From Atopsyche davidsoni (Eukaryota; Arthropoda; Insecta; Trichoptera; Hydrobiosidae): a DNA stretch of 64,000 nucleotides. Made by a program: the position numbers and the translations under genes. Position 1 is the first letter of the stretch. Each line of letters begins with the position of its first letter. The notes beneath the pieces were generated by a model, which saw nothing but the letters and a program-made list of their open reading frames with translations, did no database searches and was not told the origin of the DNA. Shown here piece after piece: positions 37,890-48,924 of the stretch. The stretch covers positions 15,259,501 to 15,323,500 of the forward strand of contig JAILWY010000010.1 in NCBI GenBank assembly GCA_022113835.1. Reading direction: 5' to 3'.

Positions 37890-39060
37890 ATTCCACATTC
37901 CGGGGCGTGTGTCCGCCGGAAATATCGCGACGGATCAGGGTAGGAGAAAGCGTTCTGGTATACGGCGCCTGCATTTCCAGCTGCGGCGGGAGGCTTGCAT
38001 GTGCGCAGTGCACCTCCACACCCCCTGACGTCACCGGCCAGGTTGCGGAGCTGAATCTCTCGTTTCATGACACCCTTCAGGCAACGTACTGCCCTGGTCG
38101 CTATTATTTATTCGCTTTATTCTATCGAGAATCTGCTTCGAGTATACAGATCAGTGATCGGTCATAATTTTTTAATCCATTCGTTTTGTCACTTCGAGAG
38201 TTTTAAATGAAAAAAATCCAGAATTATCGCTAAAAGCCATAATCCTTTTAGGCTATGAAGCTTGGTTATTTTTTTGGTGTCTTAAATTTTTGCAATAATT
38301 GGACGCAAAGTACCGTTTTTTATTCAGCAAAATAATCTTACTATAACATCTTATAAATTTGTCTACGCCGTATCTTCTTCTAGCACCTCTCTTGAGAGGA
38401 GGTTGCTGACCATTTCTCTGATCATATGTTTATCACGAGCCAGTCTTACTAATTCGGCTGAGCGACCGACTTCCTGGCAGTTGCAGAAATTCTGCATCCA
38501 CGTTAGTTTTCTCTTATCAATCGATGTCTCTATTTCTTGGATTTTTCCTTGGACAATTAGCTGTAGTGGGCTATACTAAGATAAGATAATACTTTAGGTA
38601 ATATACATTAGTGATTATTCCAGATGTTTAATTTGATTGGTGATATGCGGGGCGTGCGTTCGCCGGAAGTATCAGGATATTTATAGGAGACGGATTAGGG
38701 TAGGAGAAGGCTTCACAGTAAGCGGCGCCTGCATTTCCAGCTGCGGCGGGAGGCTTGCATGTGCGCAGTGCACTTCCACGCAACCAAACACCGTGACACC
38801 CTTCAGGCATCATGCCTCCCTGGTCGCTCTCTGGTTTCTATATCCTTTCGAGGAATCGCTTCGAGTATACAGATCAGTGTTGTTCGGTCATAGTTTTAAA
38901 ATACATTATTTTTATTACATCCACTGTTTTAATTGAAAAAATGTACACAATTATTGCTAAGAAAAATGATTCCTGCATGGCTATGAAATTTGATTGTTAT
39001 AATAAAATTAATTATTTTAGATTAACTTTTTTTTGCTGTCTTAGATTTTTTGCAATAATT
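37890..39060 (+). repeat. long direct repeat A, right copy
   Basis: Partner of 33270-34440. GC boxes 2a (37902-38090, CRE palindrome at 38026-38033) and 2b (38649-38820) are 747 bases apart, as in the left copy, so the pair moved as one unit. Confidence 0.8.
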
Positions 39061-39494
39061 GGACACATGGTACCATTTTTAATCAAGCAAAATAATCTTA
39101 TTATTACATCCTATGAATCTTGTCTTCTTTTAGAACCTTTTATCAGAGGAGGTTGGTGACTATTTCACTGAACATATGTTTTTCCTGAGCCATCCTTACT
39201 AATTTGGCTGAACTCCCGACTTCCATTAGGTAGTCTACGAGAATTCTAGTCTTCCATTCTCTTATTAATGCTTATTTTCGATAGATCTTCTCCTGGACAA
39301 TCAGCTGCAGTAGGCTATACTTATGAATAATATGACCATTATAGAATAATATTTTAAATAAAAAAATTATAGCATCATATGAATATATCTCCATCGTATC
39401 TTATTCTAGGATCTAGGACCTCTCTTCAGAGAAGGTTGGTGACCATCTTACTGAACATAAATTTGTCCTCAGCCAGCCTTTCTAATAACAAACT

Positions 39495-39615
39495 ATGTTT
39501 GATAATGCCAACGTGAAAGGTTGGTAAAACCGGTCACCATTAAAAATTGACATGAGGAAGTGCTTTATTAAAAATATTTAGTGGAATTCCTCCGAGTACT
39601 CTCTGTCAAAAAATT
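39495..39615 (+). repeat. short interspersed repeat, copy 4
   Basis: Inverted relative to copies 1-3: GATAATGCCAACGTGAAAGG, then GGTTGGTAAAACCGGTCACC, then GGAATTCCTCC and ACTCTCTGTCAAAAA. Inserted within the larger repeat domain. Confidence 0.75.
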
Positions 39616-40299
39616 TATTAAATCAATAAAGATTTGAATGGTTTATTGTATAATTTATTTTTTAATGACAATTGTTTAAAATTAAAAGGAAAGCTGCATC
39701 CTGTTGCAAGTCGCCAGAGATGGCGGAGCATTAAATAACCAACCCTAACCTCCCTCAGGCGCCTCCAGAACCTCATGACGCCCGAGGAGGTGAACTTTTT
39801 ACTGGCTGCCAGGACCGTCCTCACTGTTTTCGACTGCCAGGTATAGGGAAGCAGATAGTGCCACGGATGTATGGAAACACAGGATTAAGTTTGACAGCTC
39901 ATGTCGAATGGGCACTGTTATGATCATTTTCCATATTTGATACTCAACTACGAAATAAATTCCCATAGAGAATACAATTGTTTTGTAATCAAATTAAACC
40001 CGAAAGTTTGGAGAACGTAAAGATTATCTTTATCGCGGCGTAGAATTTTAAATTAGTAGATAATTTGTCGTTTGCATTTTGACCGACCCAATCGCATGAG
40101 TAGAATATTATTCTGCCGTGCGACGTTGGCCGAATGCGCTTGCATTCGTCACCTTATGGGGTGTTTTTTGGCGCATTTATTCAGATTATCAGTATCAGGA
40201 TGTCGAGTTCTAAAATAACTAATAAAATCAGCCTCGCTTTGTATTCAACTTAACTATAAACACTACAATGTCCATTCACATTCACTTATAAATTTAGTC

Positions 40300-41690
40300 A
40301 TAAATTTCAAATTGTGCGTTAAATTTTTTTATACATGGATTTTCACATCGGTTATTGAGGGTTTGCAGTCGCAAAGTCGCACTATGGATACGAGATGGAA
40401 AAAATAAATTATAAAAGTCTTTAGGCGGGGCGGGATATTTTGTCAAAAGTCATATATCTTACGATTTCCGTTGTTTCCTGAGGTGGTTTTTACAAATAAA
40501 GTGCAATATTATAACAGCTTCAATTCAGAGTTCCATCCTTGAAGAATGATGCATTTTTAACGTGAAAGGTTGGCGAAACCGGTCATCAATAAAATTAACA
40601 TGTGTATGTGAGTTTTTTGAATACAGAATTGAAGTTGTTATAAAAATGCACTTCCTTTCTAAAGATCATCTCAGAAATCAACGTAAATCGGAAGATATGT
40701 TAACTTGAACAAAATATTTTTTTATAGATTTTTTTTTTCTTATCTCGTATCCATGTGCGATTCTGTGACTGCAAATCCTCAATGACTGATGAGAAGGTCT
40801 ATATATTTTTTCACAACAAAGCTTGAGCGACTTATGTATGACATTGAGATTAAAGATTTTAATATTAAATTATTGTGATTAATAAACAATGTTATGTGTA
40901 TTTTTGGTAAATGTGTCAATATGTCATAAGAACTGATTTCACTTAATTATTGTTAACATAAGAACATTGATTGATATCTGGGGTCGCTAATTGAAACTTT
41001 AACTTAAACTTTAATACTAAATGTCAAATGTTGCTAAAACTTTTTTCCTGAAAAATCATATGGATCTTCACATCGTTCATCGTTTAACAGCTTCAATTCT
41101 GAGTTCCATCCTCGACGATTGATGCATTTTTATAACGCGAAAGGTTGGCGAGATCGGTTACCAATAAAATTTACACGTGGAAAAACTACTAAAGTGTTTT
41201 AATGAAAATATGAAAATTGAATTCCACCAAGAACTCTCTTTCAAAAATATTGATTAATCTTTTATTGTTTTTTTAAAATGACGGTAACTGTTCAAAGTTA
41301 AAAGGTAAACTGCAACCTGTTGCAAGTCTATGGACCAGAGATGGCTATGAATTTAATTCCCGATTTCTAGCCTCCTCGGGGAACTGCTCTCCTAATACTC
41401 ACAGCTAGATTTTATTCTGAAAACTGACAGCTCATGTCGAATGGCCACTATTTTCATCATTTTCCATATTAAATACTCAGCTACAAAATAAACTGCCATG
41501 GAGAGTATAATTGTTTTGTGATCAAATTAAGCCCGGATGTTTGGGGATCGTAAAGATATTCTTTATTGTGGCATGGAGTATTAAATTAGTACATAATTTG
41601 TCGTTTGCATTATGTCCAGCCTCATCATACGAGTAGATCAATAATGTGTCGTATGAAGTTAGCAGAATGCGCTTGCATTTCGTGATTTTT
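40300..41690 (+). repeat. long direct repeat B, right copy
   Basis: Partner of 35055-36450. It breaks off at about 41690 in an AT-rich insert; the missing end (GGGGTGTTTGGCGCATTTATTC) reappears at about 41900. This suggests an insertion or a patchwork duplication. Confidence 0.8.
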
Positions 41691-41999
41691 GTTTATATTA
41701 TACATTATATTCTGACGGAATCAATCGTTGTGAATTTAATACAGATTTTACGTTGTTTCAAAATTGCATTTTATTTCAAAAGGATATCTCAGGAATCGTC
41801 GTAAATCTGGAGATATCAGATAGTAGTCTCATCTCATGAGTAGATTATTCTCTTGTCGTATGACGTTGGCCGAATGCATTTGCATTTCGTGACCTCTTGG
41901 GGTGTTTGGCGCATTTATTCAAATTATCAATATCAGGATGAGTTTAAAAATAATTCATTATATCAACCTCGCTTTGTATTGAACTTTTCTTGTTAGATT

Positions 42000-42960
42000 T
42001 TAAACGTTTAAGTTATACTCAATATGACCATTAACTACAATAAGTATTTTATTTTAAATATATATTGGTATGACATGTAGCTAACGTTGTTAAAATCTGA
42101 CGAACAGCGGTACGAGGGCCAAGGAAAATCGGCGGCGGTAATTTATTTAATGCCATTTAAAAATAATGATCCGAGCTATAAATATCGTTGTAAATGAAAT
42201 ATTTTAAAATGCAATGAACCCCGACAGGACGGAGAATCTGTTTATATCCAGATTTCAAGGATACCGGTTCATTGTTATTTTAACCTCTAAATCAAATAAA
42301 TAAAAAACCTAAAAGTGTGCAACCCACATTTATTATGAAAAAAATAAATAACTCTCGAAGAATATTAAACTCAATTTACATTTATATGCGAATTTAAAAA
42401 AATCAAAAATACTATATAACTTATTTTATAATTTATTGCTTATTATTTATATATGTGACTTTTAACTCTTTGTATTCATCTTACTCGAAGAAGGAGGGTA
42501 TTTTTTCTGAACCACCGAATTTTAAATTATTTTTTTGATTCAATTAATTATATAAAAAATTGACAGGTGAGATCTTTTTTTGTTAAAAACCGAATACATA
42601 TATATTTGATCAAATATGTATTTGAAATCAGAGATAAAAACATGTAGTAAAATAATACTTATTACATTCTGTCATCAATCGTTTTACACAAATGTCACAA
42701 TCAATGAGTCATGATTGTAAGAGTTTTTTGCAACTAGTTTTCGTATACTTTCTACTCGTTAATTTTTTTTTTTATTAAAATGAATGTTTTATTGAATAAA
42801 TTAGTTACAAATTTAAATTATCGATACGGTATAAACATATGTAATATATCTTTAACGTGAGTAACAAAATGACTAATCCAAAATAAATAGTTGTAATAAA
42901 ACAACGAGTCACGACAAATCATATATGATTATAGGAAACGCCGATATTTCCAAGTTAATT
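42000..42960. other. AT-rich spacer
   Basis: A small GC-richer patch at about 42090-42145 (GCGGTACGAGGGCCAAGG). No exon signal or repeat boundary seen otherwise. Confidence 0.4.
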
Positions 42961-42965
42961 TCCTT

Positions 42966-43178
42966 CTATGCGGTTAGCGAGGTGTTCGCCTCCACGAAAG
43001 TGAATGACTCACTCAAATCTCCATTCAATTCGTCAATTAACGGCGAATCGAAGTTCGTAGTGCAGTTGACCCAGCGCTCGGCCGAACTCGGTTCAAGTGA
43101 CGTAGATGCATCCCGGCGAGTAAAAAATTGACCCTGACATTGGCAGAAGTGGTTGCCCTCGGCCGCCGCGCCGGCCGA
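42966..43178 (-). CDS. candidate terminal exon, 70 residues
   Basis: On the minus strand a TTTAG acceptor at 43180-43179 opens 70 codons ending in TAG at 42966. The peptide includes EGNHFCQCQG, STSLEPSSAE, RWVNCTTNFD and DELNGDLSES and looks like a cytoplasmic or extracellular tail, rich in Ser, Thr, Asn and acidic residues. No membrane segment. The plus strand is also open for 68 codons (42925-43131), so strand choice rests on the acceptor and peptide texture. No upstream exon has been joined; the first-exon candidate at 45.1 kb has no donor in matching phase. Confidence 0.38.
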   Translation of the reverse strand, partial: SAGAAAEGNHFCQCQGQFFTRRDASTSLEPSSAERWVNCTTNFDSPLIDELNGDLSESFTFVEANTSLTA

Positions 43179-44860
43179 CTAAACTAGTTCTGGGAGATCG
43201 CTTTGTTTAAATGTTAACCTTTATTAAGGCTGTGTTTTAAAATCAAAACCTACGTTGTTAAATTTAAATCCCTCATTTAGGACAAGTATATTTATTTATT
43301 TTAAAAACATATATTTGCAATTGTTCAGGAGTCTTGTATGTGAATGTGTCATGACTACAGAAATAAGACAAGCCATTTGGAAGAAAACTACACAATTATC
43401 AAACAAAATTCAATCAATATTAAATAAAACACCATGGACCTTAAGCTTGTATGACATTAACTAAACTATTTATAAAAAAATATTTTCAAAATGTATCTTT
43501 TTGTCATGGCGATTATTTTATGAATCCAAATTTTACAATGTGAATATTTCAAGCTTATAATGATAGACTTGAAGGCTTTGTATATAATAACACATAAAAA
43601 TGAGCAACAGATATGGACCTATTATTAATAATAATTAAAAAAAAAAAAAAAGAATTAACGCTTCTGCATAAAACCACTAACCGCGAATATTTTAGATTTA
43701 AAAAATGTAGAATACAGTCATCATGTTATATTGTTTTGCTTGTATTTTTTTTTCGCTGTATATAACTCACTTCGTTAGTAAGAAATAATGTAACTTTTAA
43801 CGAATTTAAAAATAAACACAGAATTATTTTTTTTAATATAAGAAATATTATAAGAGCACTTATTTATAATATATTTTAACAATTTCTAAAGTGAGCAATA
43901 TTTAACGTCATTACTATAGTTGAAAGTATAGAACCGTTAAGTGTGAAATACAGTCATAAAAAAATGGTCTCTTGAAAATTATTCTATTTCTCGAAGACAC
44001 CGTTAATATATTATTAACACGATACTTCTGCCGGGATACTTGTAGTTAGAGTTGAACCTGAAACCGAAAGCTCTCATCTGGGAATTTTTTTTTCAAATCA
44101 TCTCCAACAATGAATCTTTTATGTTGAGTGATTTAGGGGAGATGCACAAGGCTCTCGGAGCTTGGTGCACAGTGATTACAGCTAACGTATATAATACGTT
44201 TACATTGTAATAAGTATATTTACTAATATTTTGTAATTAGGACAATAGGTAATAATACCTATTTATTACGGTAACGAATAAAAGTGGCATTGCTTTACAT
44301 TTTGCAACATATACGGTAAGTTATTTTGGAATATATCAAAATGTTTCTAGAAATAAATGTATATCTAATGTGTGTCTACATTTTAACATTTTCATATCAA
44401 TTACTTTTTATGTGAAATCATCATTCATTTTTATTAAATATACGTCAATTTCAAATTGAGTTTATCTATTTTATAAATTCATACATTGACATTTAACACT
44501 TTTACTAAAAATAATAATTTTAAAAATTACAGAAACATCGCTGAATTGTTTTTAAATTCTAATCATAACGTAGTAAGTCATAAAATAATCATATTGACAT
44601 ATAAATACATGACAATAATCTAATCAATTAAACCATTTTTTGTTTTCACTATAAGGATGATAAAACGCGTGAAAATGGGTTTAATATGAAATGCTGATGT
44701 TAGTGGCCCAAGATCTTGCAAACAATTAAAAAATATATATGTAGATTTTTTTAATATATATATTTATTTAATATATTTTTAAACATTGTGAATTTTAAAA
44801 CTACAGCTCGTTATTTGCCTGAAATGCTTAAAACTAAAGTAGAGAGCATGAGTAAACAAC
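43179..44860. other. AT-rich intergenic DNA
   Basis: A 13-base A run at 43637-43650 and otherwise AT-rich sequence. A GC-richer spot at 44030-44160 shows no exon limits. No gene supported. Confidence 0.4.
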
Positions 44861-44865
44861 GCAAT

Positions 44866-44915
44866 ATAAGACGCTATTGGCTAATTGCAAATCGGTCGCT
44901 AGTTGTGGTGAATCG
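44866..44915. mobile_element. fragment of a MITE family
   Basis: Contains GACGCTATTGGCTAATTGC and CAAATCGGTCGCTAGTTGTG, related to one arm of the element at 50513-50640 and to the core of the foldback at 47555-47680. Only one arm is seen here. Confidence 0.5.
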
Positions 44916-45051
44916 GTCAGTACGAGTCAAGAAATCGTAAAATCGTTTTACTCATTCAATGATAAAAACATCAATGAGTTTATTTTTTGTAGACACACGT
45001 TTTGTTGATGTCGGCATTTATTGCATATTAAGATATTTAATAACCGAGTGA

Positions 45052-45350
45052 CTACGCATGCCTCGAGGTATGACCACGTCTCGCCAAGTCATCCGCTACA
45101 GCGTCTGAGCGATCGCTATCACAAGAATGTTTCCAATTAACGGTTTCTCCTAATTCCGCCGCCATACTCTAGCGCTGCAGCACGTCACCAGAGTCGGCAA
45201 GTCTGGTGTTTTGTTTCATGCTTCCTTGTGGTCCTTTTTGTCCGGTTTTTTGGCGTCTGTAGTGCTCGCTTTTATTGGGTTCGTTATTTTATTCCGCGCT
45301 TGGATTAGCGCGGACCGACTGAGGAATACGTTCAATTGGAGTCTGCGAGC
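45052..45350 (-). promoter_or_regulatory. GC-rich promoter / first-exon candidate
   Basis: A GC-rich block of about 300 bases. On the minus strand an ATG in good context (GAGTATGG, 45165) starts 37 codons (MAAELGETVN, then WKHSCDSDRS onward) that stop at 45052. Weak donors (C|GTGGTC, GC|GTAGTC) lie just before the stop. The upstream part (45170-45350) has no TATA box. It could be the start of a minus-strand gene or a conserved regulatory element. Confidence 0.3.
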
Positions 45351-45957
45351 TGCATGATTAGTTTTGACGCTCATACTTCATATATTTTAATTTAAAATAA
45401 ACAGTTATGACTTATAATTTCATGGAAATAAAACACTAATGTATCTGCTTAAATGTTTCATGCGTTCCCCCTACAATGGCAAGTGCCATATAATTTAACT
45501 ATACAACAAAAGGTTGAGGTCGTAACCCCTAAGGGTCAATTCTGCATTGATATTTATCCCTGGTCAAGAAGGGGGAAATCAGTCGCTATTAGATGATAAA
45601 GCTCTCAACCACCTGTCATGTTTACAAGGTCAATGCATATGTGACCAGTGAGAATGCCGGGTTATAAAAATTACAGCTGGACGAAGGGATATTTTTATAA
45701 TTGATTAATATTTATTTATTAACAATGACAAAATAACTAGAACTTTAATAATATATATATATTTTACATTGAAAACATTTTTTTCAACATTCAAGATCGA
45801 TCAAGTAAAAACAAGGAACCCAAATCTTTCGTTCTCGGTAATCTAAATATATTTTTTTCCCAGTATATTATGATGTTGCTACATGATCGCGTATAAGATT
45901 TATAAGATATCCGCTTTGTCAGTTCTTTTTCTTTATTATTTGTAAAATAAAATACAA

Positions 45958-45961
45958 ATAT

Positions 45962-46032
<71 letters not shown>
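45958..46032. repeat. (CA)n-(TA)n-T compound microsatellite
   Basis: About 10 CA units, then about 18 TA units, then a T-rich run. It gives rise to meaningless repeat ORFs on the minus strand. Confidence 0.95.
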
Positions 46033-47275
46033 AAATATTTTTATATTTATATGTACATATTTTTGGCGATTGCTGAATGTTATAGAAACTTAGCCAAGGT
46101 TTCTTTTTATGTCAATTGTTCTATACATGCCAGGAGAAATAGTAAATTTTATAGTATTTAAATGTTTTAATGACTTCTCATTAGGTACTAGACTGCTCAT
46201 AAACTTTTTTCTGTAAAAAAACACAAAAAAAAATATTTATGAAATTTTGAATTTAGATAATTAATACTTACTTGAATTCTCCTTTGCAGGTGGTTACTTG
46301 TATATAAAAAAAATGAATTTGTTCACTCATGCACTATGTCAAAATTCATTTTAGTTGACCATTGGTATGAAAGATTTTTTATGACTGACTCATAAAAAAT
46401 ATGAAGTTAAATAAGATTAAATATTATTTTATATTTTACTAATAACTTATATTTTTTACATTAAAGTATAAAAAAATATCTCAATGGGTGTTCAATATAC
46501 CTAAAATCACAATAGGACATTATGTTTCTTTTTCAATAGTTGATCAATATCGCCTTAATTGTATTTCCATATCGTGTTTTATTTTTCATTTCACATATAA
46601 ACTTTGAATAATGGTTGTCTGACAGAATGAGGCGATTGTGAAAAAAATAATTTAATCCAGACTTTTTCGTGAGAAATAGTTTTTACACCAAACTATTACA
46701 ACTTAGGTTATTAAAAATCAACTTAACACCAAAGTTAAACGATTGTTAGTTAGTAATATGTATTTAACCGAAACATTGATATTCTGTCAAATATTTTAAC
46801 AAATCGTAATATGCATGATTTTAATAACATCAAATTGGTATTAACTGCCAGGCCGGGGATTAAACCGGGGAACCCAGATTCCAAACGATCTAACCTCCGA
46901 ACTGATGATTTGATCCTACCACTGATTGACATCAATTTGTATATTAGATCGCTTACTCACTACATACATATTAAAACAGATTGATAATGCAGAACGATAG
47001 CGCTAGCTCACAATAAATATAAAAAAATACATTGGTTATTTTGTAACCTGATAGGTTTTAATTAAAGTTTACATAAAAATATTACAAAAAAAGAGATTGT
47101 AGATTTGAAATACGCTATGTATAAATATAATATTGATCAAGAAAAATACCACGTTATTTTTGAAATAAAACTTACTAACAAAAGTTCTACAAACGCGTTT
47201 TAAAATCCCAAAATCAAAAAACGCAACATAATCCCGAAAACATACATAACGAAATCGAAGAAACAAAAAAATGAT
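46033..47275. other. AT-rich intergenic DNA
   Basis: A GC-richer spot at about 46840-46930 (GCCAGGCCGGGGATTAAACC) lies within a 61-codon minus run with no splice limits. Nothing else supported. Confidence 0.4.
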
Positions 47276-47279
47276 GGAG

Positions 47280-47470
47280 CAGGTATGTGGCGATGTAGCG
47301 ATGTAGCGGCTGCGACGGGCCGGCGGGCGACAGCGGCGCGGGGAGGTGAGGCCGCGCGCAGTGAGACGTCGATTGTCTAGTCTAGTGCCGAGCCGCGGAG
47401 CCCTTCTGGCCCTTCTGCCCCTTCTGCCCCCGCTGTAGGTTATGCCCCACTAATGGCTAGCAGTGGAAGG
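47280..47470 (+). promoter_or_regulatory. CpG island, probable promoter and first exon
   Basis: Strongly GC-rich and CpG-rich block containing GCGCAGTGAGACG, an initiator-like site, followed by CTTCTGCCCCTTCTGCCCCC and a possible donor GCT|GTAGGT near 47438. It lies upstream, on the same strand, of the exon at 47856, which has an excellent acceptor. The pattern fits the start of a plus-strand transcript. Confidence 0.45.
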
Positions 47471-47554
47471 ACCCTGTTCTCTGGACGCACACCGCAGAAA
47501 AACCACAAAGAACTAATCGCTTACATAAAAGCGTATGTAGTATCTGTACATATG

Positions 47555-47680
47555 AAGGCCCCTACACGCGTAGCAACACATCGCGCCACCAACTTGCAGC
47601 TAGCCAATAGCATCCCATTATGTAGGACGCCATAGCTGCAAGTTGGTGGCGCGATTTGTTGCTACGGGTGTAGAGGTCTT
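47555..47680. mobile_element. foldback MITE with 48-base inverted arms
   Basis: Arms 47555-47602 and 47633-47680 match at 44 of 48 positions (AAGGCCCCTACAC at the outer end, CACCAACTTGCAGCTA at the inner end) around a 30-base centre. The arms include GCGCCACCAACTTGCAGC. No coding capacity and no clear target-site duplication. Diverged relatives lie at 44866-44915 and 50513-50640. Confidence 0.8.
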
Positions 47681-47706
47681 TGAGCTTTAAAACAACCACA
47701 AAATCA

Positions 47707-47730
47707 CTTTCTAGGCTTTTGCCTAGAAAG
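47707..47730. repeat. perfect hairpin 1 (10-bp stem, TTTT loop)
   Basis: CTTTCTAGGC pairs perfectly with GCCTAGAAAG around a TTTT loop, 27 bases after the foldback MITE. Confidence 0.9.
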
Positions 47731-47737
47731 CCAAATG

Positions 47738-47767
47738 CAGTGTCATGGGCAAAAGCCCATGACACTG
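47738..47767. repeat. perfect hairpin 2 (13-bp stem, AAAA loop)
   Basis: CAGTGTCATGGGC pairs perfectly with GCCCATGACACTG around an AAAA loop, seven bases after hairpin 1. The two loops are complementary. Confidence 0.9.
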
Positions 47768-47855
47768 AATAAATTTAAAAAAATTGTGTAAATAATACTA
47801 CATAAAATTAATTTTATATTATCGATTTTCTAAATATATATTTTTTTTATATCAG

Positions 47856-48850
47856 AGGGGTGAGTTATTTACCACTCACTCTGTGGCCGTCGCGAGATGA
47901 ATGTGCGAGCGGTATGACGGCGTCCGCTCTCCTCCCACGGCCAGGATTCGGGACCTCTCCACAACAACATGGACGGGCTGCGCGCTCGCTTGCATTTTCG
48001 TCTGGCCTCGCAGCACTGGGTCGGCAGGCCCAAGGACACGCCGTACGCTACACGGCCCGGCGAGCCGGCTGAACCGTAAGTGCATCTACTGCAATCATGG
48101 GTGTTATACTACACACACACATAGATACTCCTAATAATATATATATATACGGTAAGTAATATAATTAGGTATGTAGTGGACAGTAGATAAATCACATCAT
48201 TAGGTATGGAACATACGTATTTTCCGCCATATGGTATTTATTTAACAATGACAAACACAAGAATGTATAAATAGTGTTTGGCCTAACACGAGTGAACCTT
48301 ATAACTTAGAGCAGATCTCCGGCTTTGGGTTCGTGAGGGATGTGATGAATTTTTTCCATATTTTAATGATATGTGAAGACTTTCTGTGGCCACAATTATT
48401 ATAGCGATTAGTTGTTTCTTACTAAGCAAATCAAATAAATTGCAGCAAGAATTTGTCGAAAATTCCAATTTTTTTAAAACCAAACGTATCATATGTCAGG
48501 CTCTTAAAAGATTTAAAACTTAAGTGAAAAGTTACGATAAGATACAAAATTCTTGGTTTTTTAACCTTTGCAATATTTATTAACATTTGTAGAGAGATTT
48601 GAAAAAAGCAAGCAATTCTAAGCCTATTCTCAGGTTTTGCAAAATATAAATATGAACAAAGACGCTTAGTAACATCATTGCATTATTAAGGTGTTTTGTT
48701 TAAATAACTTGTTAAATTTTCTCTAGACCATTCAGAGAGCACTTGTGAATTGAAAAATTATTTAATTATATGAATTCGCTAAGCTTTTTTTGTAGACTAT
48801 TCTGCCTCCAGATCAGAAAAATCGCTGTTGCCATGCCTGAAACAGTTTAA
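47856..48850 (+). CDS. upstream ORF of the 47-51 kb transcript (53 codons)
   Basis: Exon 47856-48075 follows a strong acceptor (T-rich, ATATCAG) and ends at a consensus donor, CC|GTAAGT. An ATG with good context (AACAACATGG, 47969) starts 35 codons (MDGLRARLHF onward). Spliced to the exon at 48796 they continue for 18 more (including PLFCLQIRK) to a TAA upstream of the next ATG. It may be a translated upstream ORF, or simply 5' UTR. The exon frame is open in other frames too because of its GC content. The splice sites are the firm part. Confidence 0.38.
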
Positions 48851-48924
48851 GCTCACCAGCTAAGGCTTAGAATCGGGTCTCAGAACGAGGATCAAGCAAG
48901 GCATCTCTCGATCAGGAGTCGACA

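Larger units (their letters stand above)
33000..42000. repeat. nested repeat domain without coding capacity
   Basis: Nine kilobases made almost entirely of related repeat blocks. Two long direct duplications are clear (33270-34440 with 37890-39060; 35055-36450 with 40300-41690), listed separately. A block marked by ATCAACGTAAATCGGAAGAT recurs at about 34670, 35450, 37385 and 40675, with decayed copies near 37790 and 41790. The interspersed core GGTTGGCGAAACCGGT recurs about six times. Only short frames exist, and these follow the repeat copies. It looks like a non-autonomous element expanded by tandem and segmental duplication. I cannot name the superfamily. Confidence 0.75.

Noticed and set aside
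33200..38936. Frames of 60-100 codons repeated in the GC boxes
   Set aside because: They recur because the DNA is duplicated, start and end at different places, and are broken in boxes 1b and 2b.
42925..43131. 68-codon plus ORF
   Set aside because: The overlapping minus frame has an acceptor and more protein-like composition; the plus frame has a poor start context.
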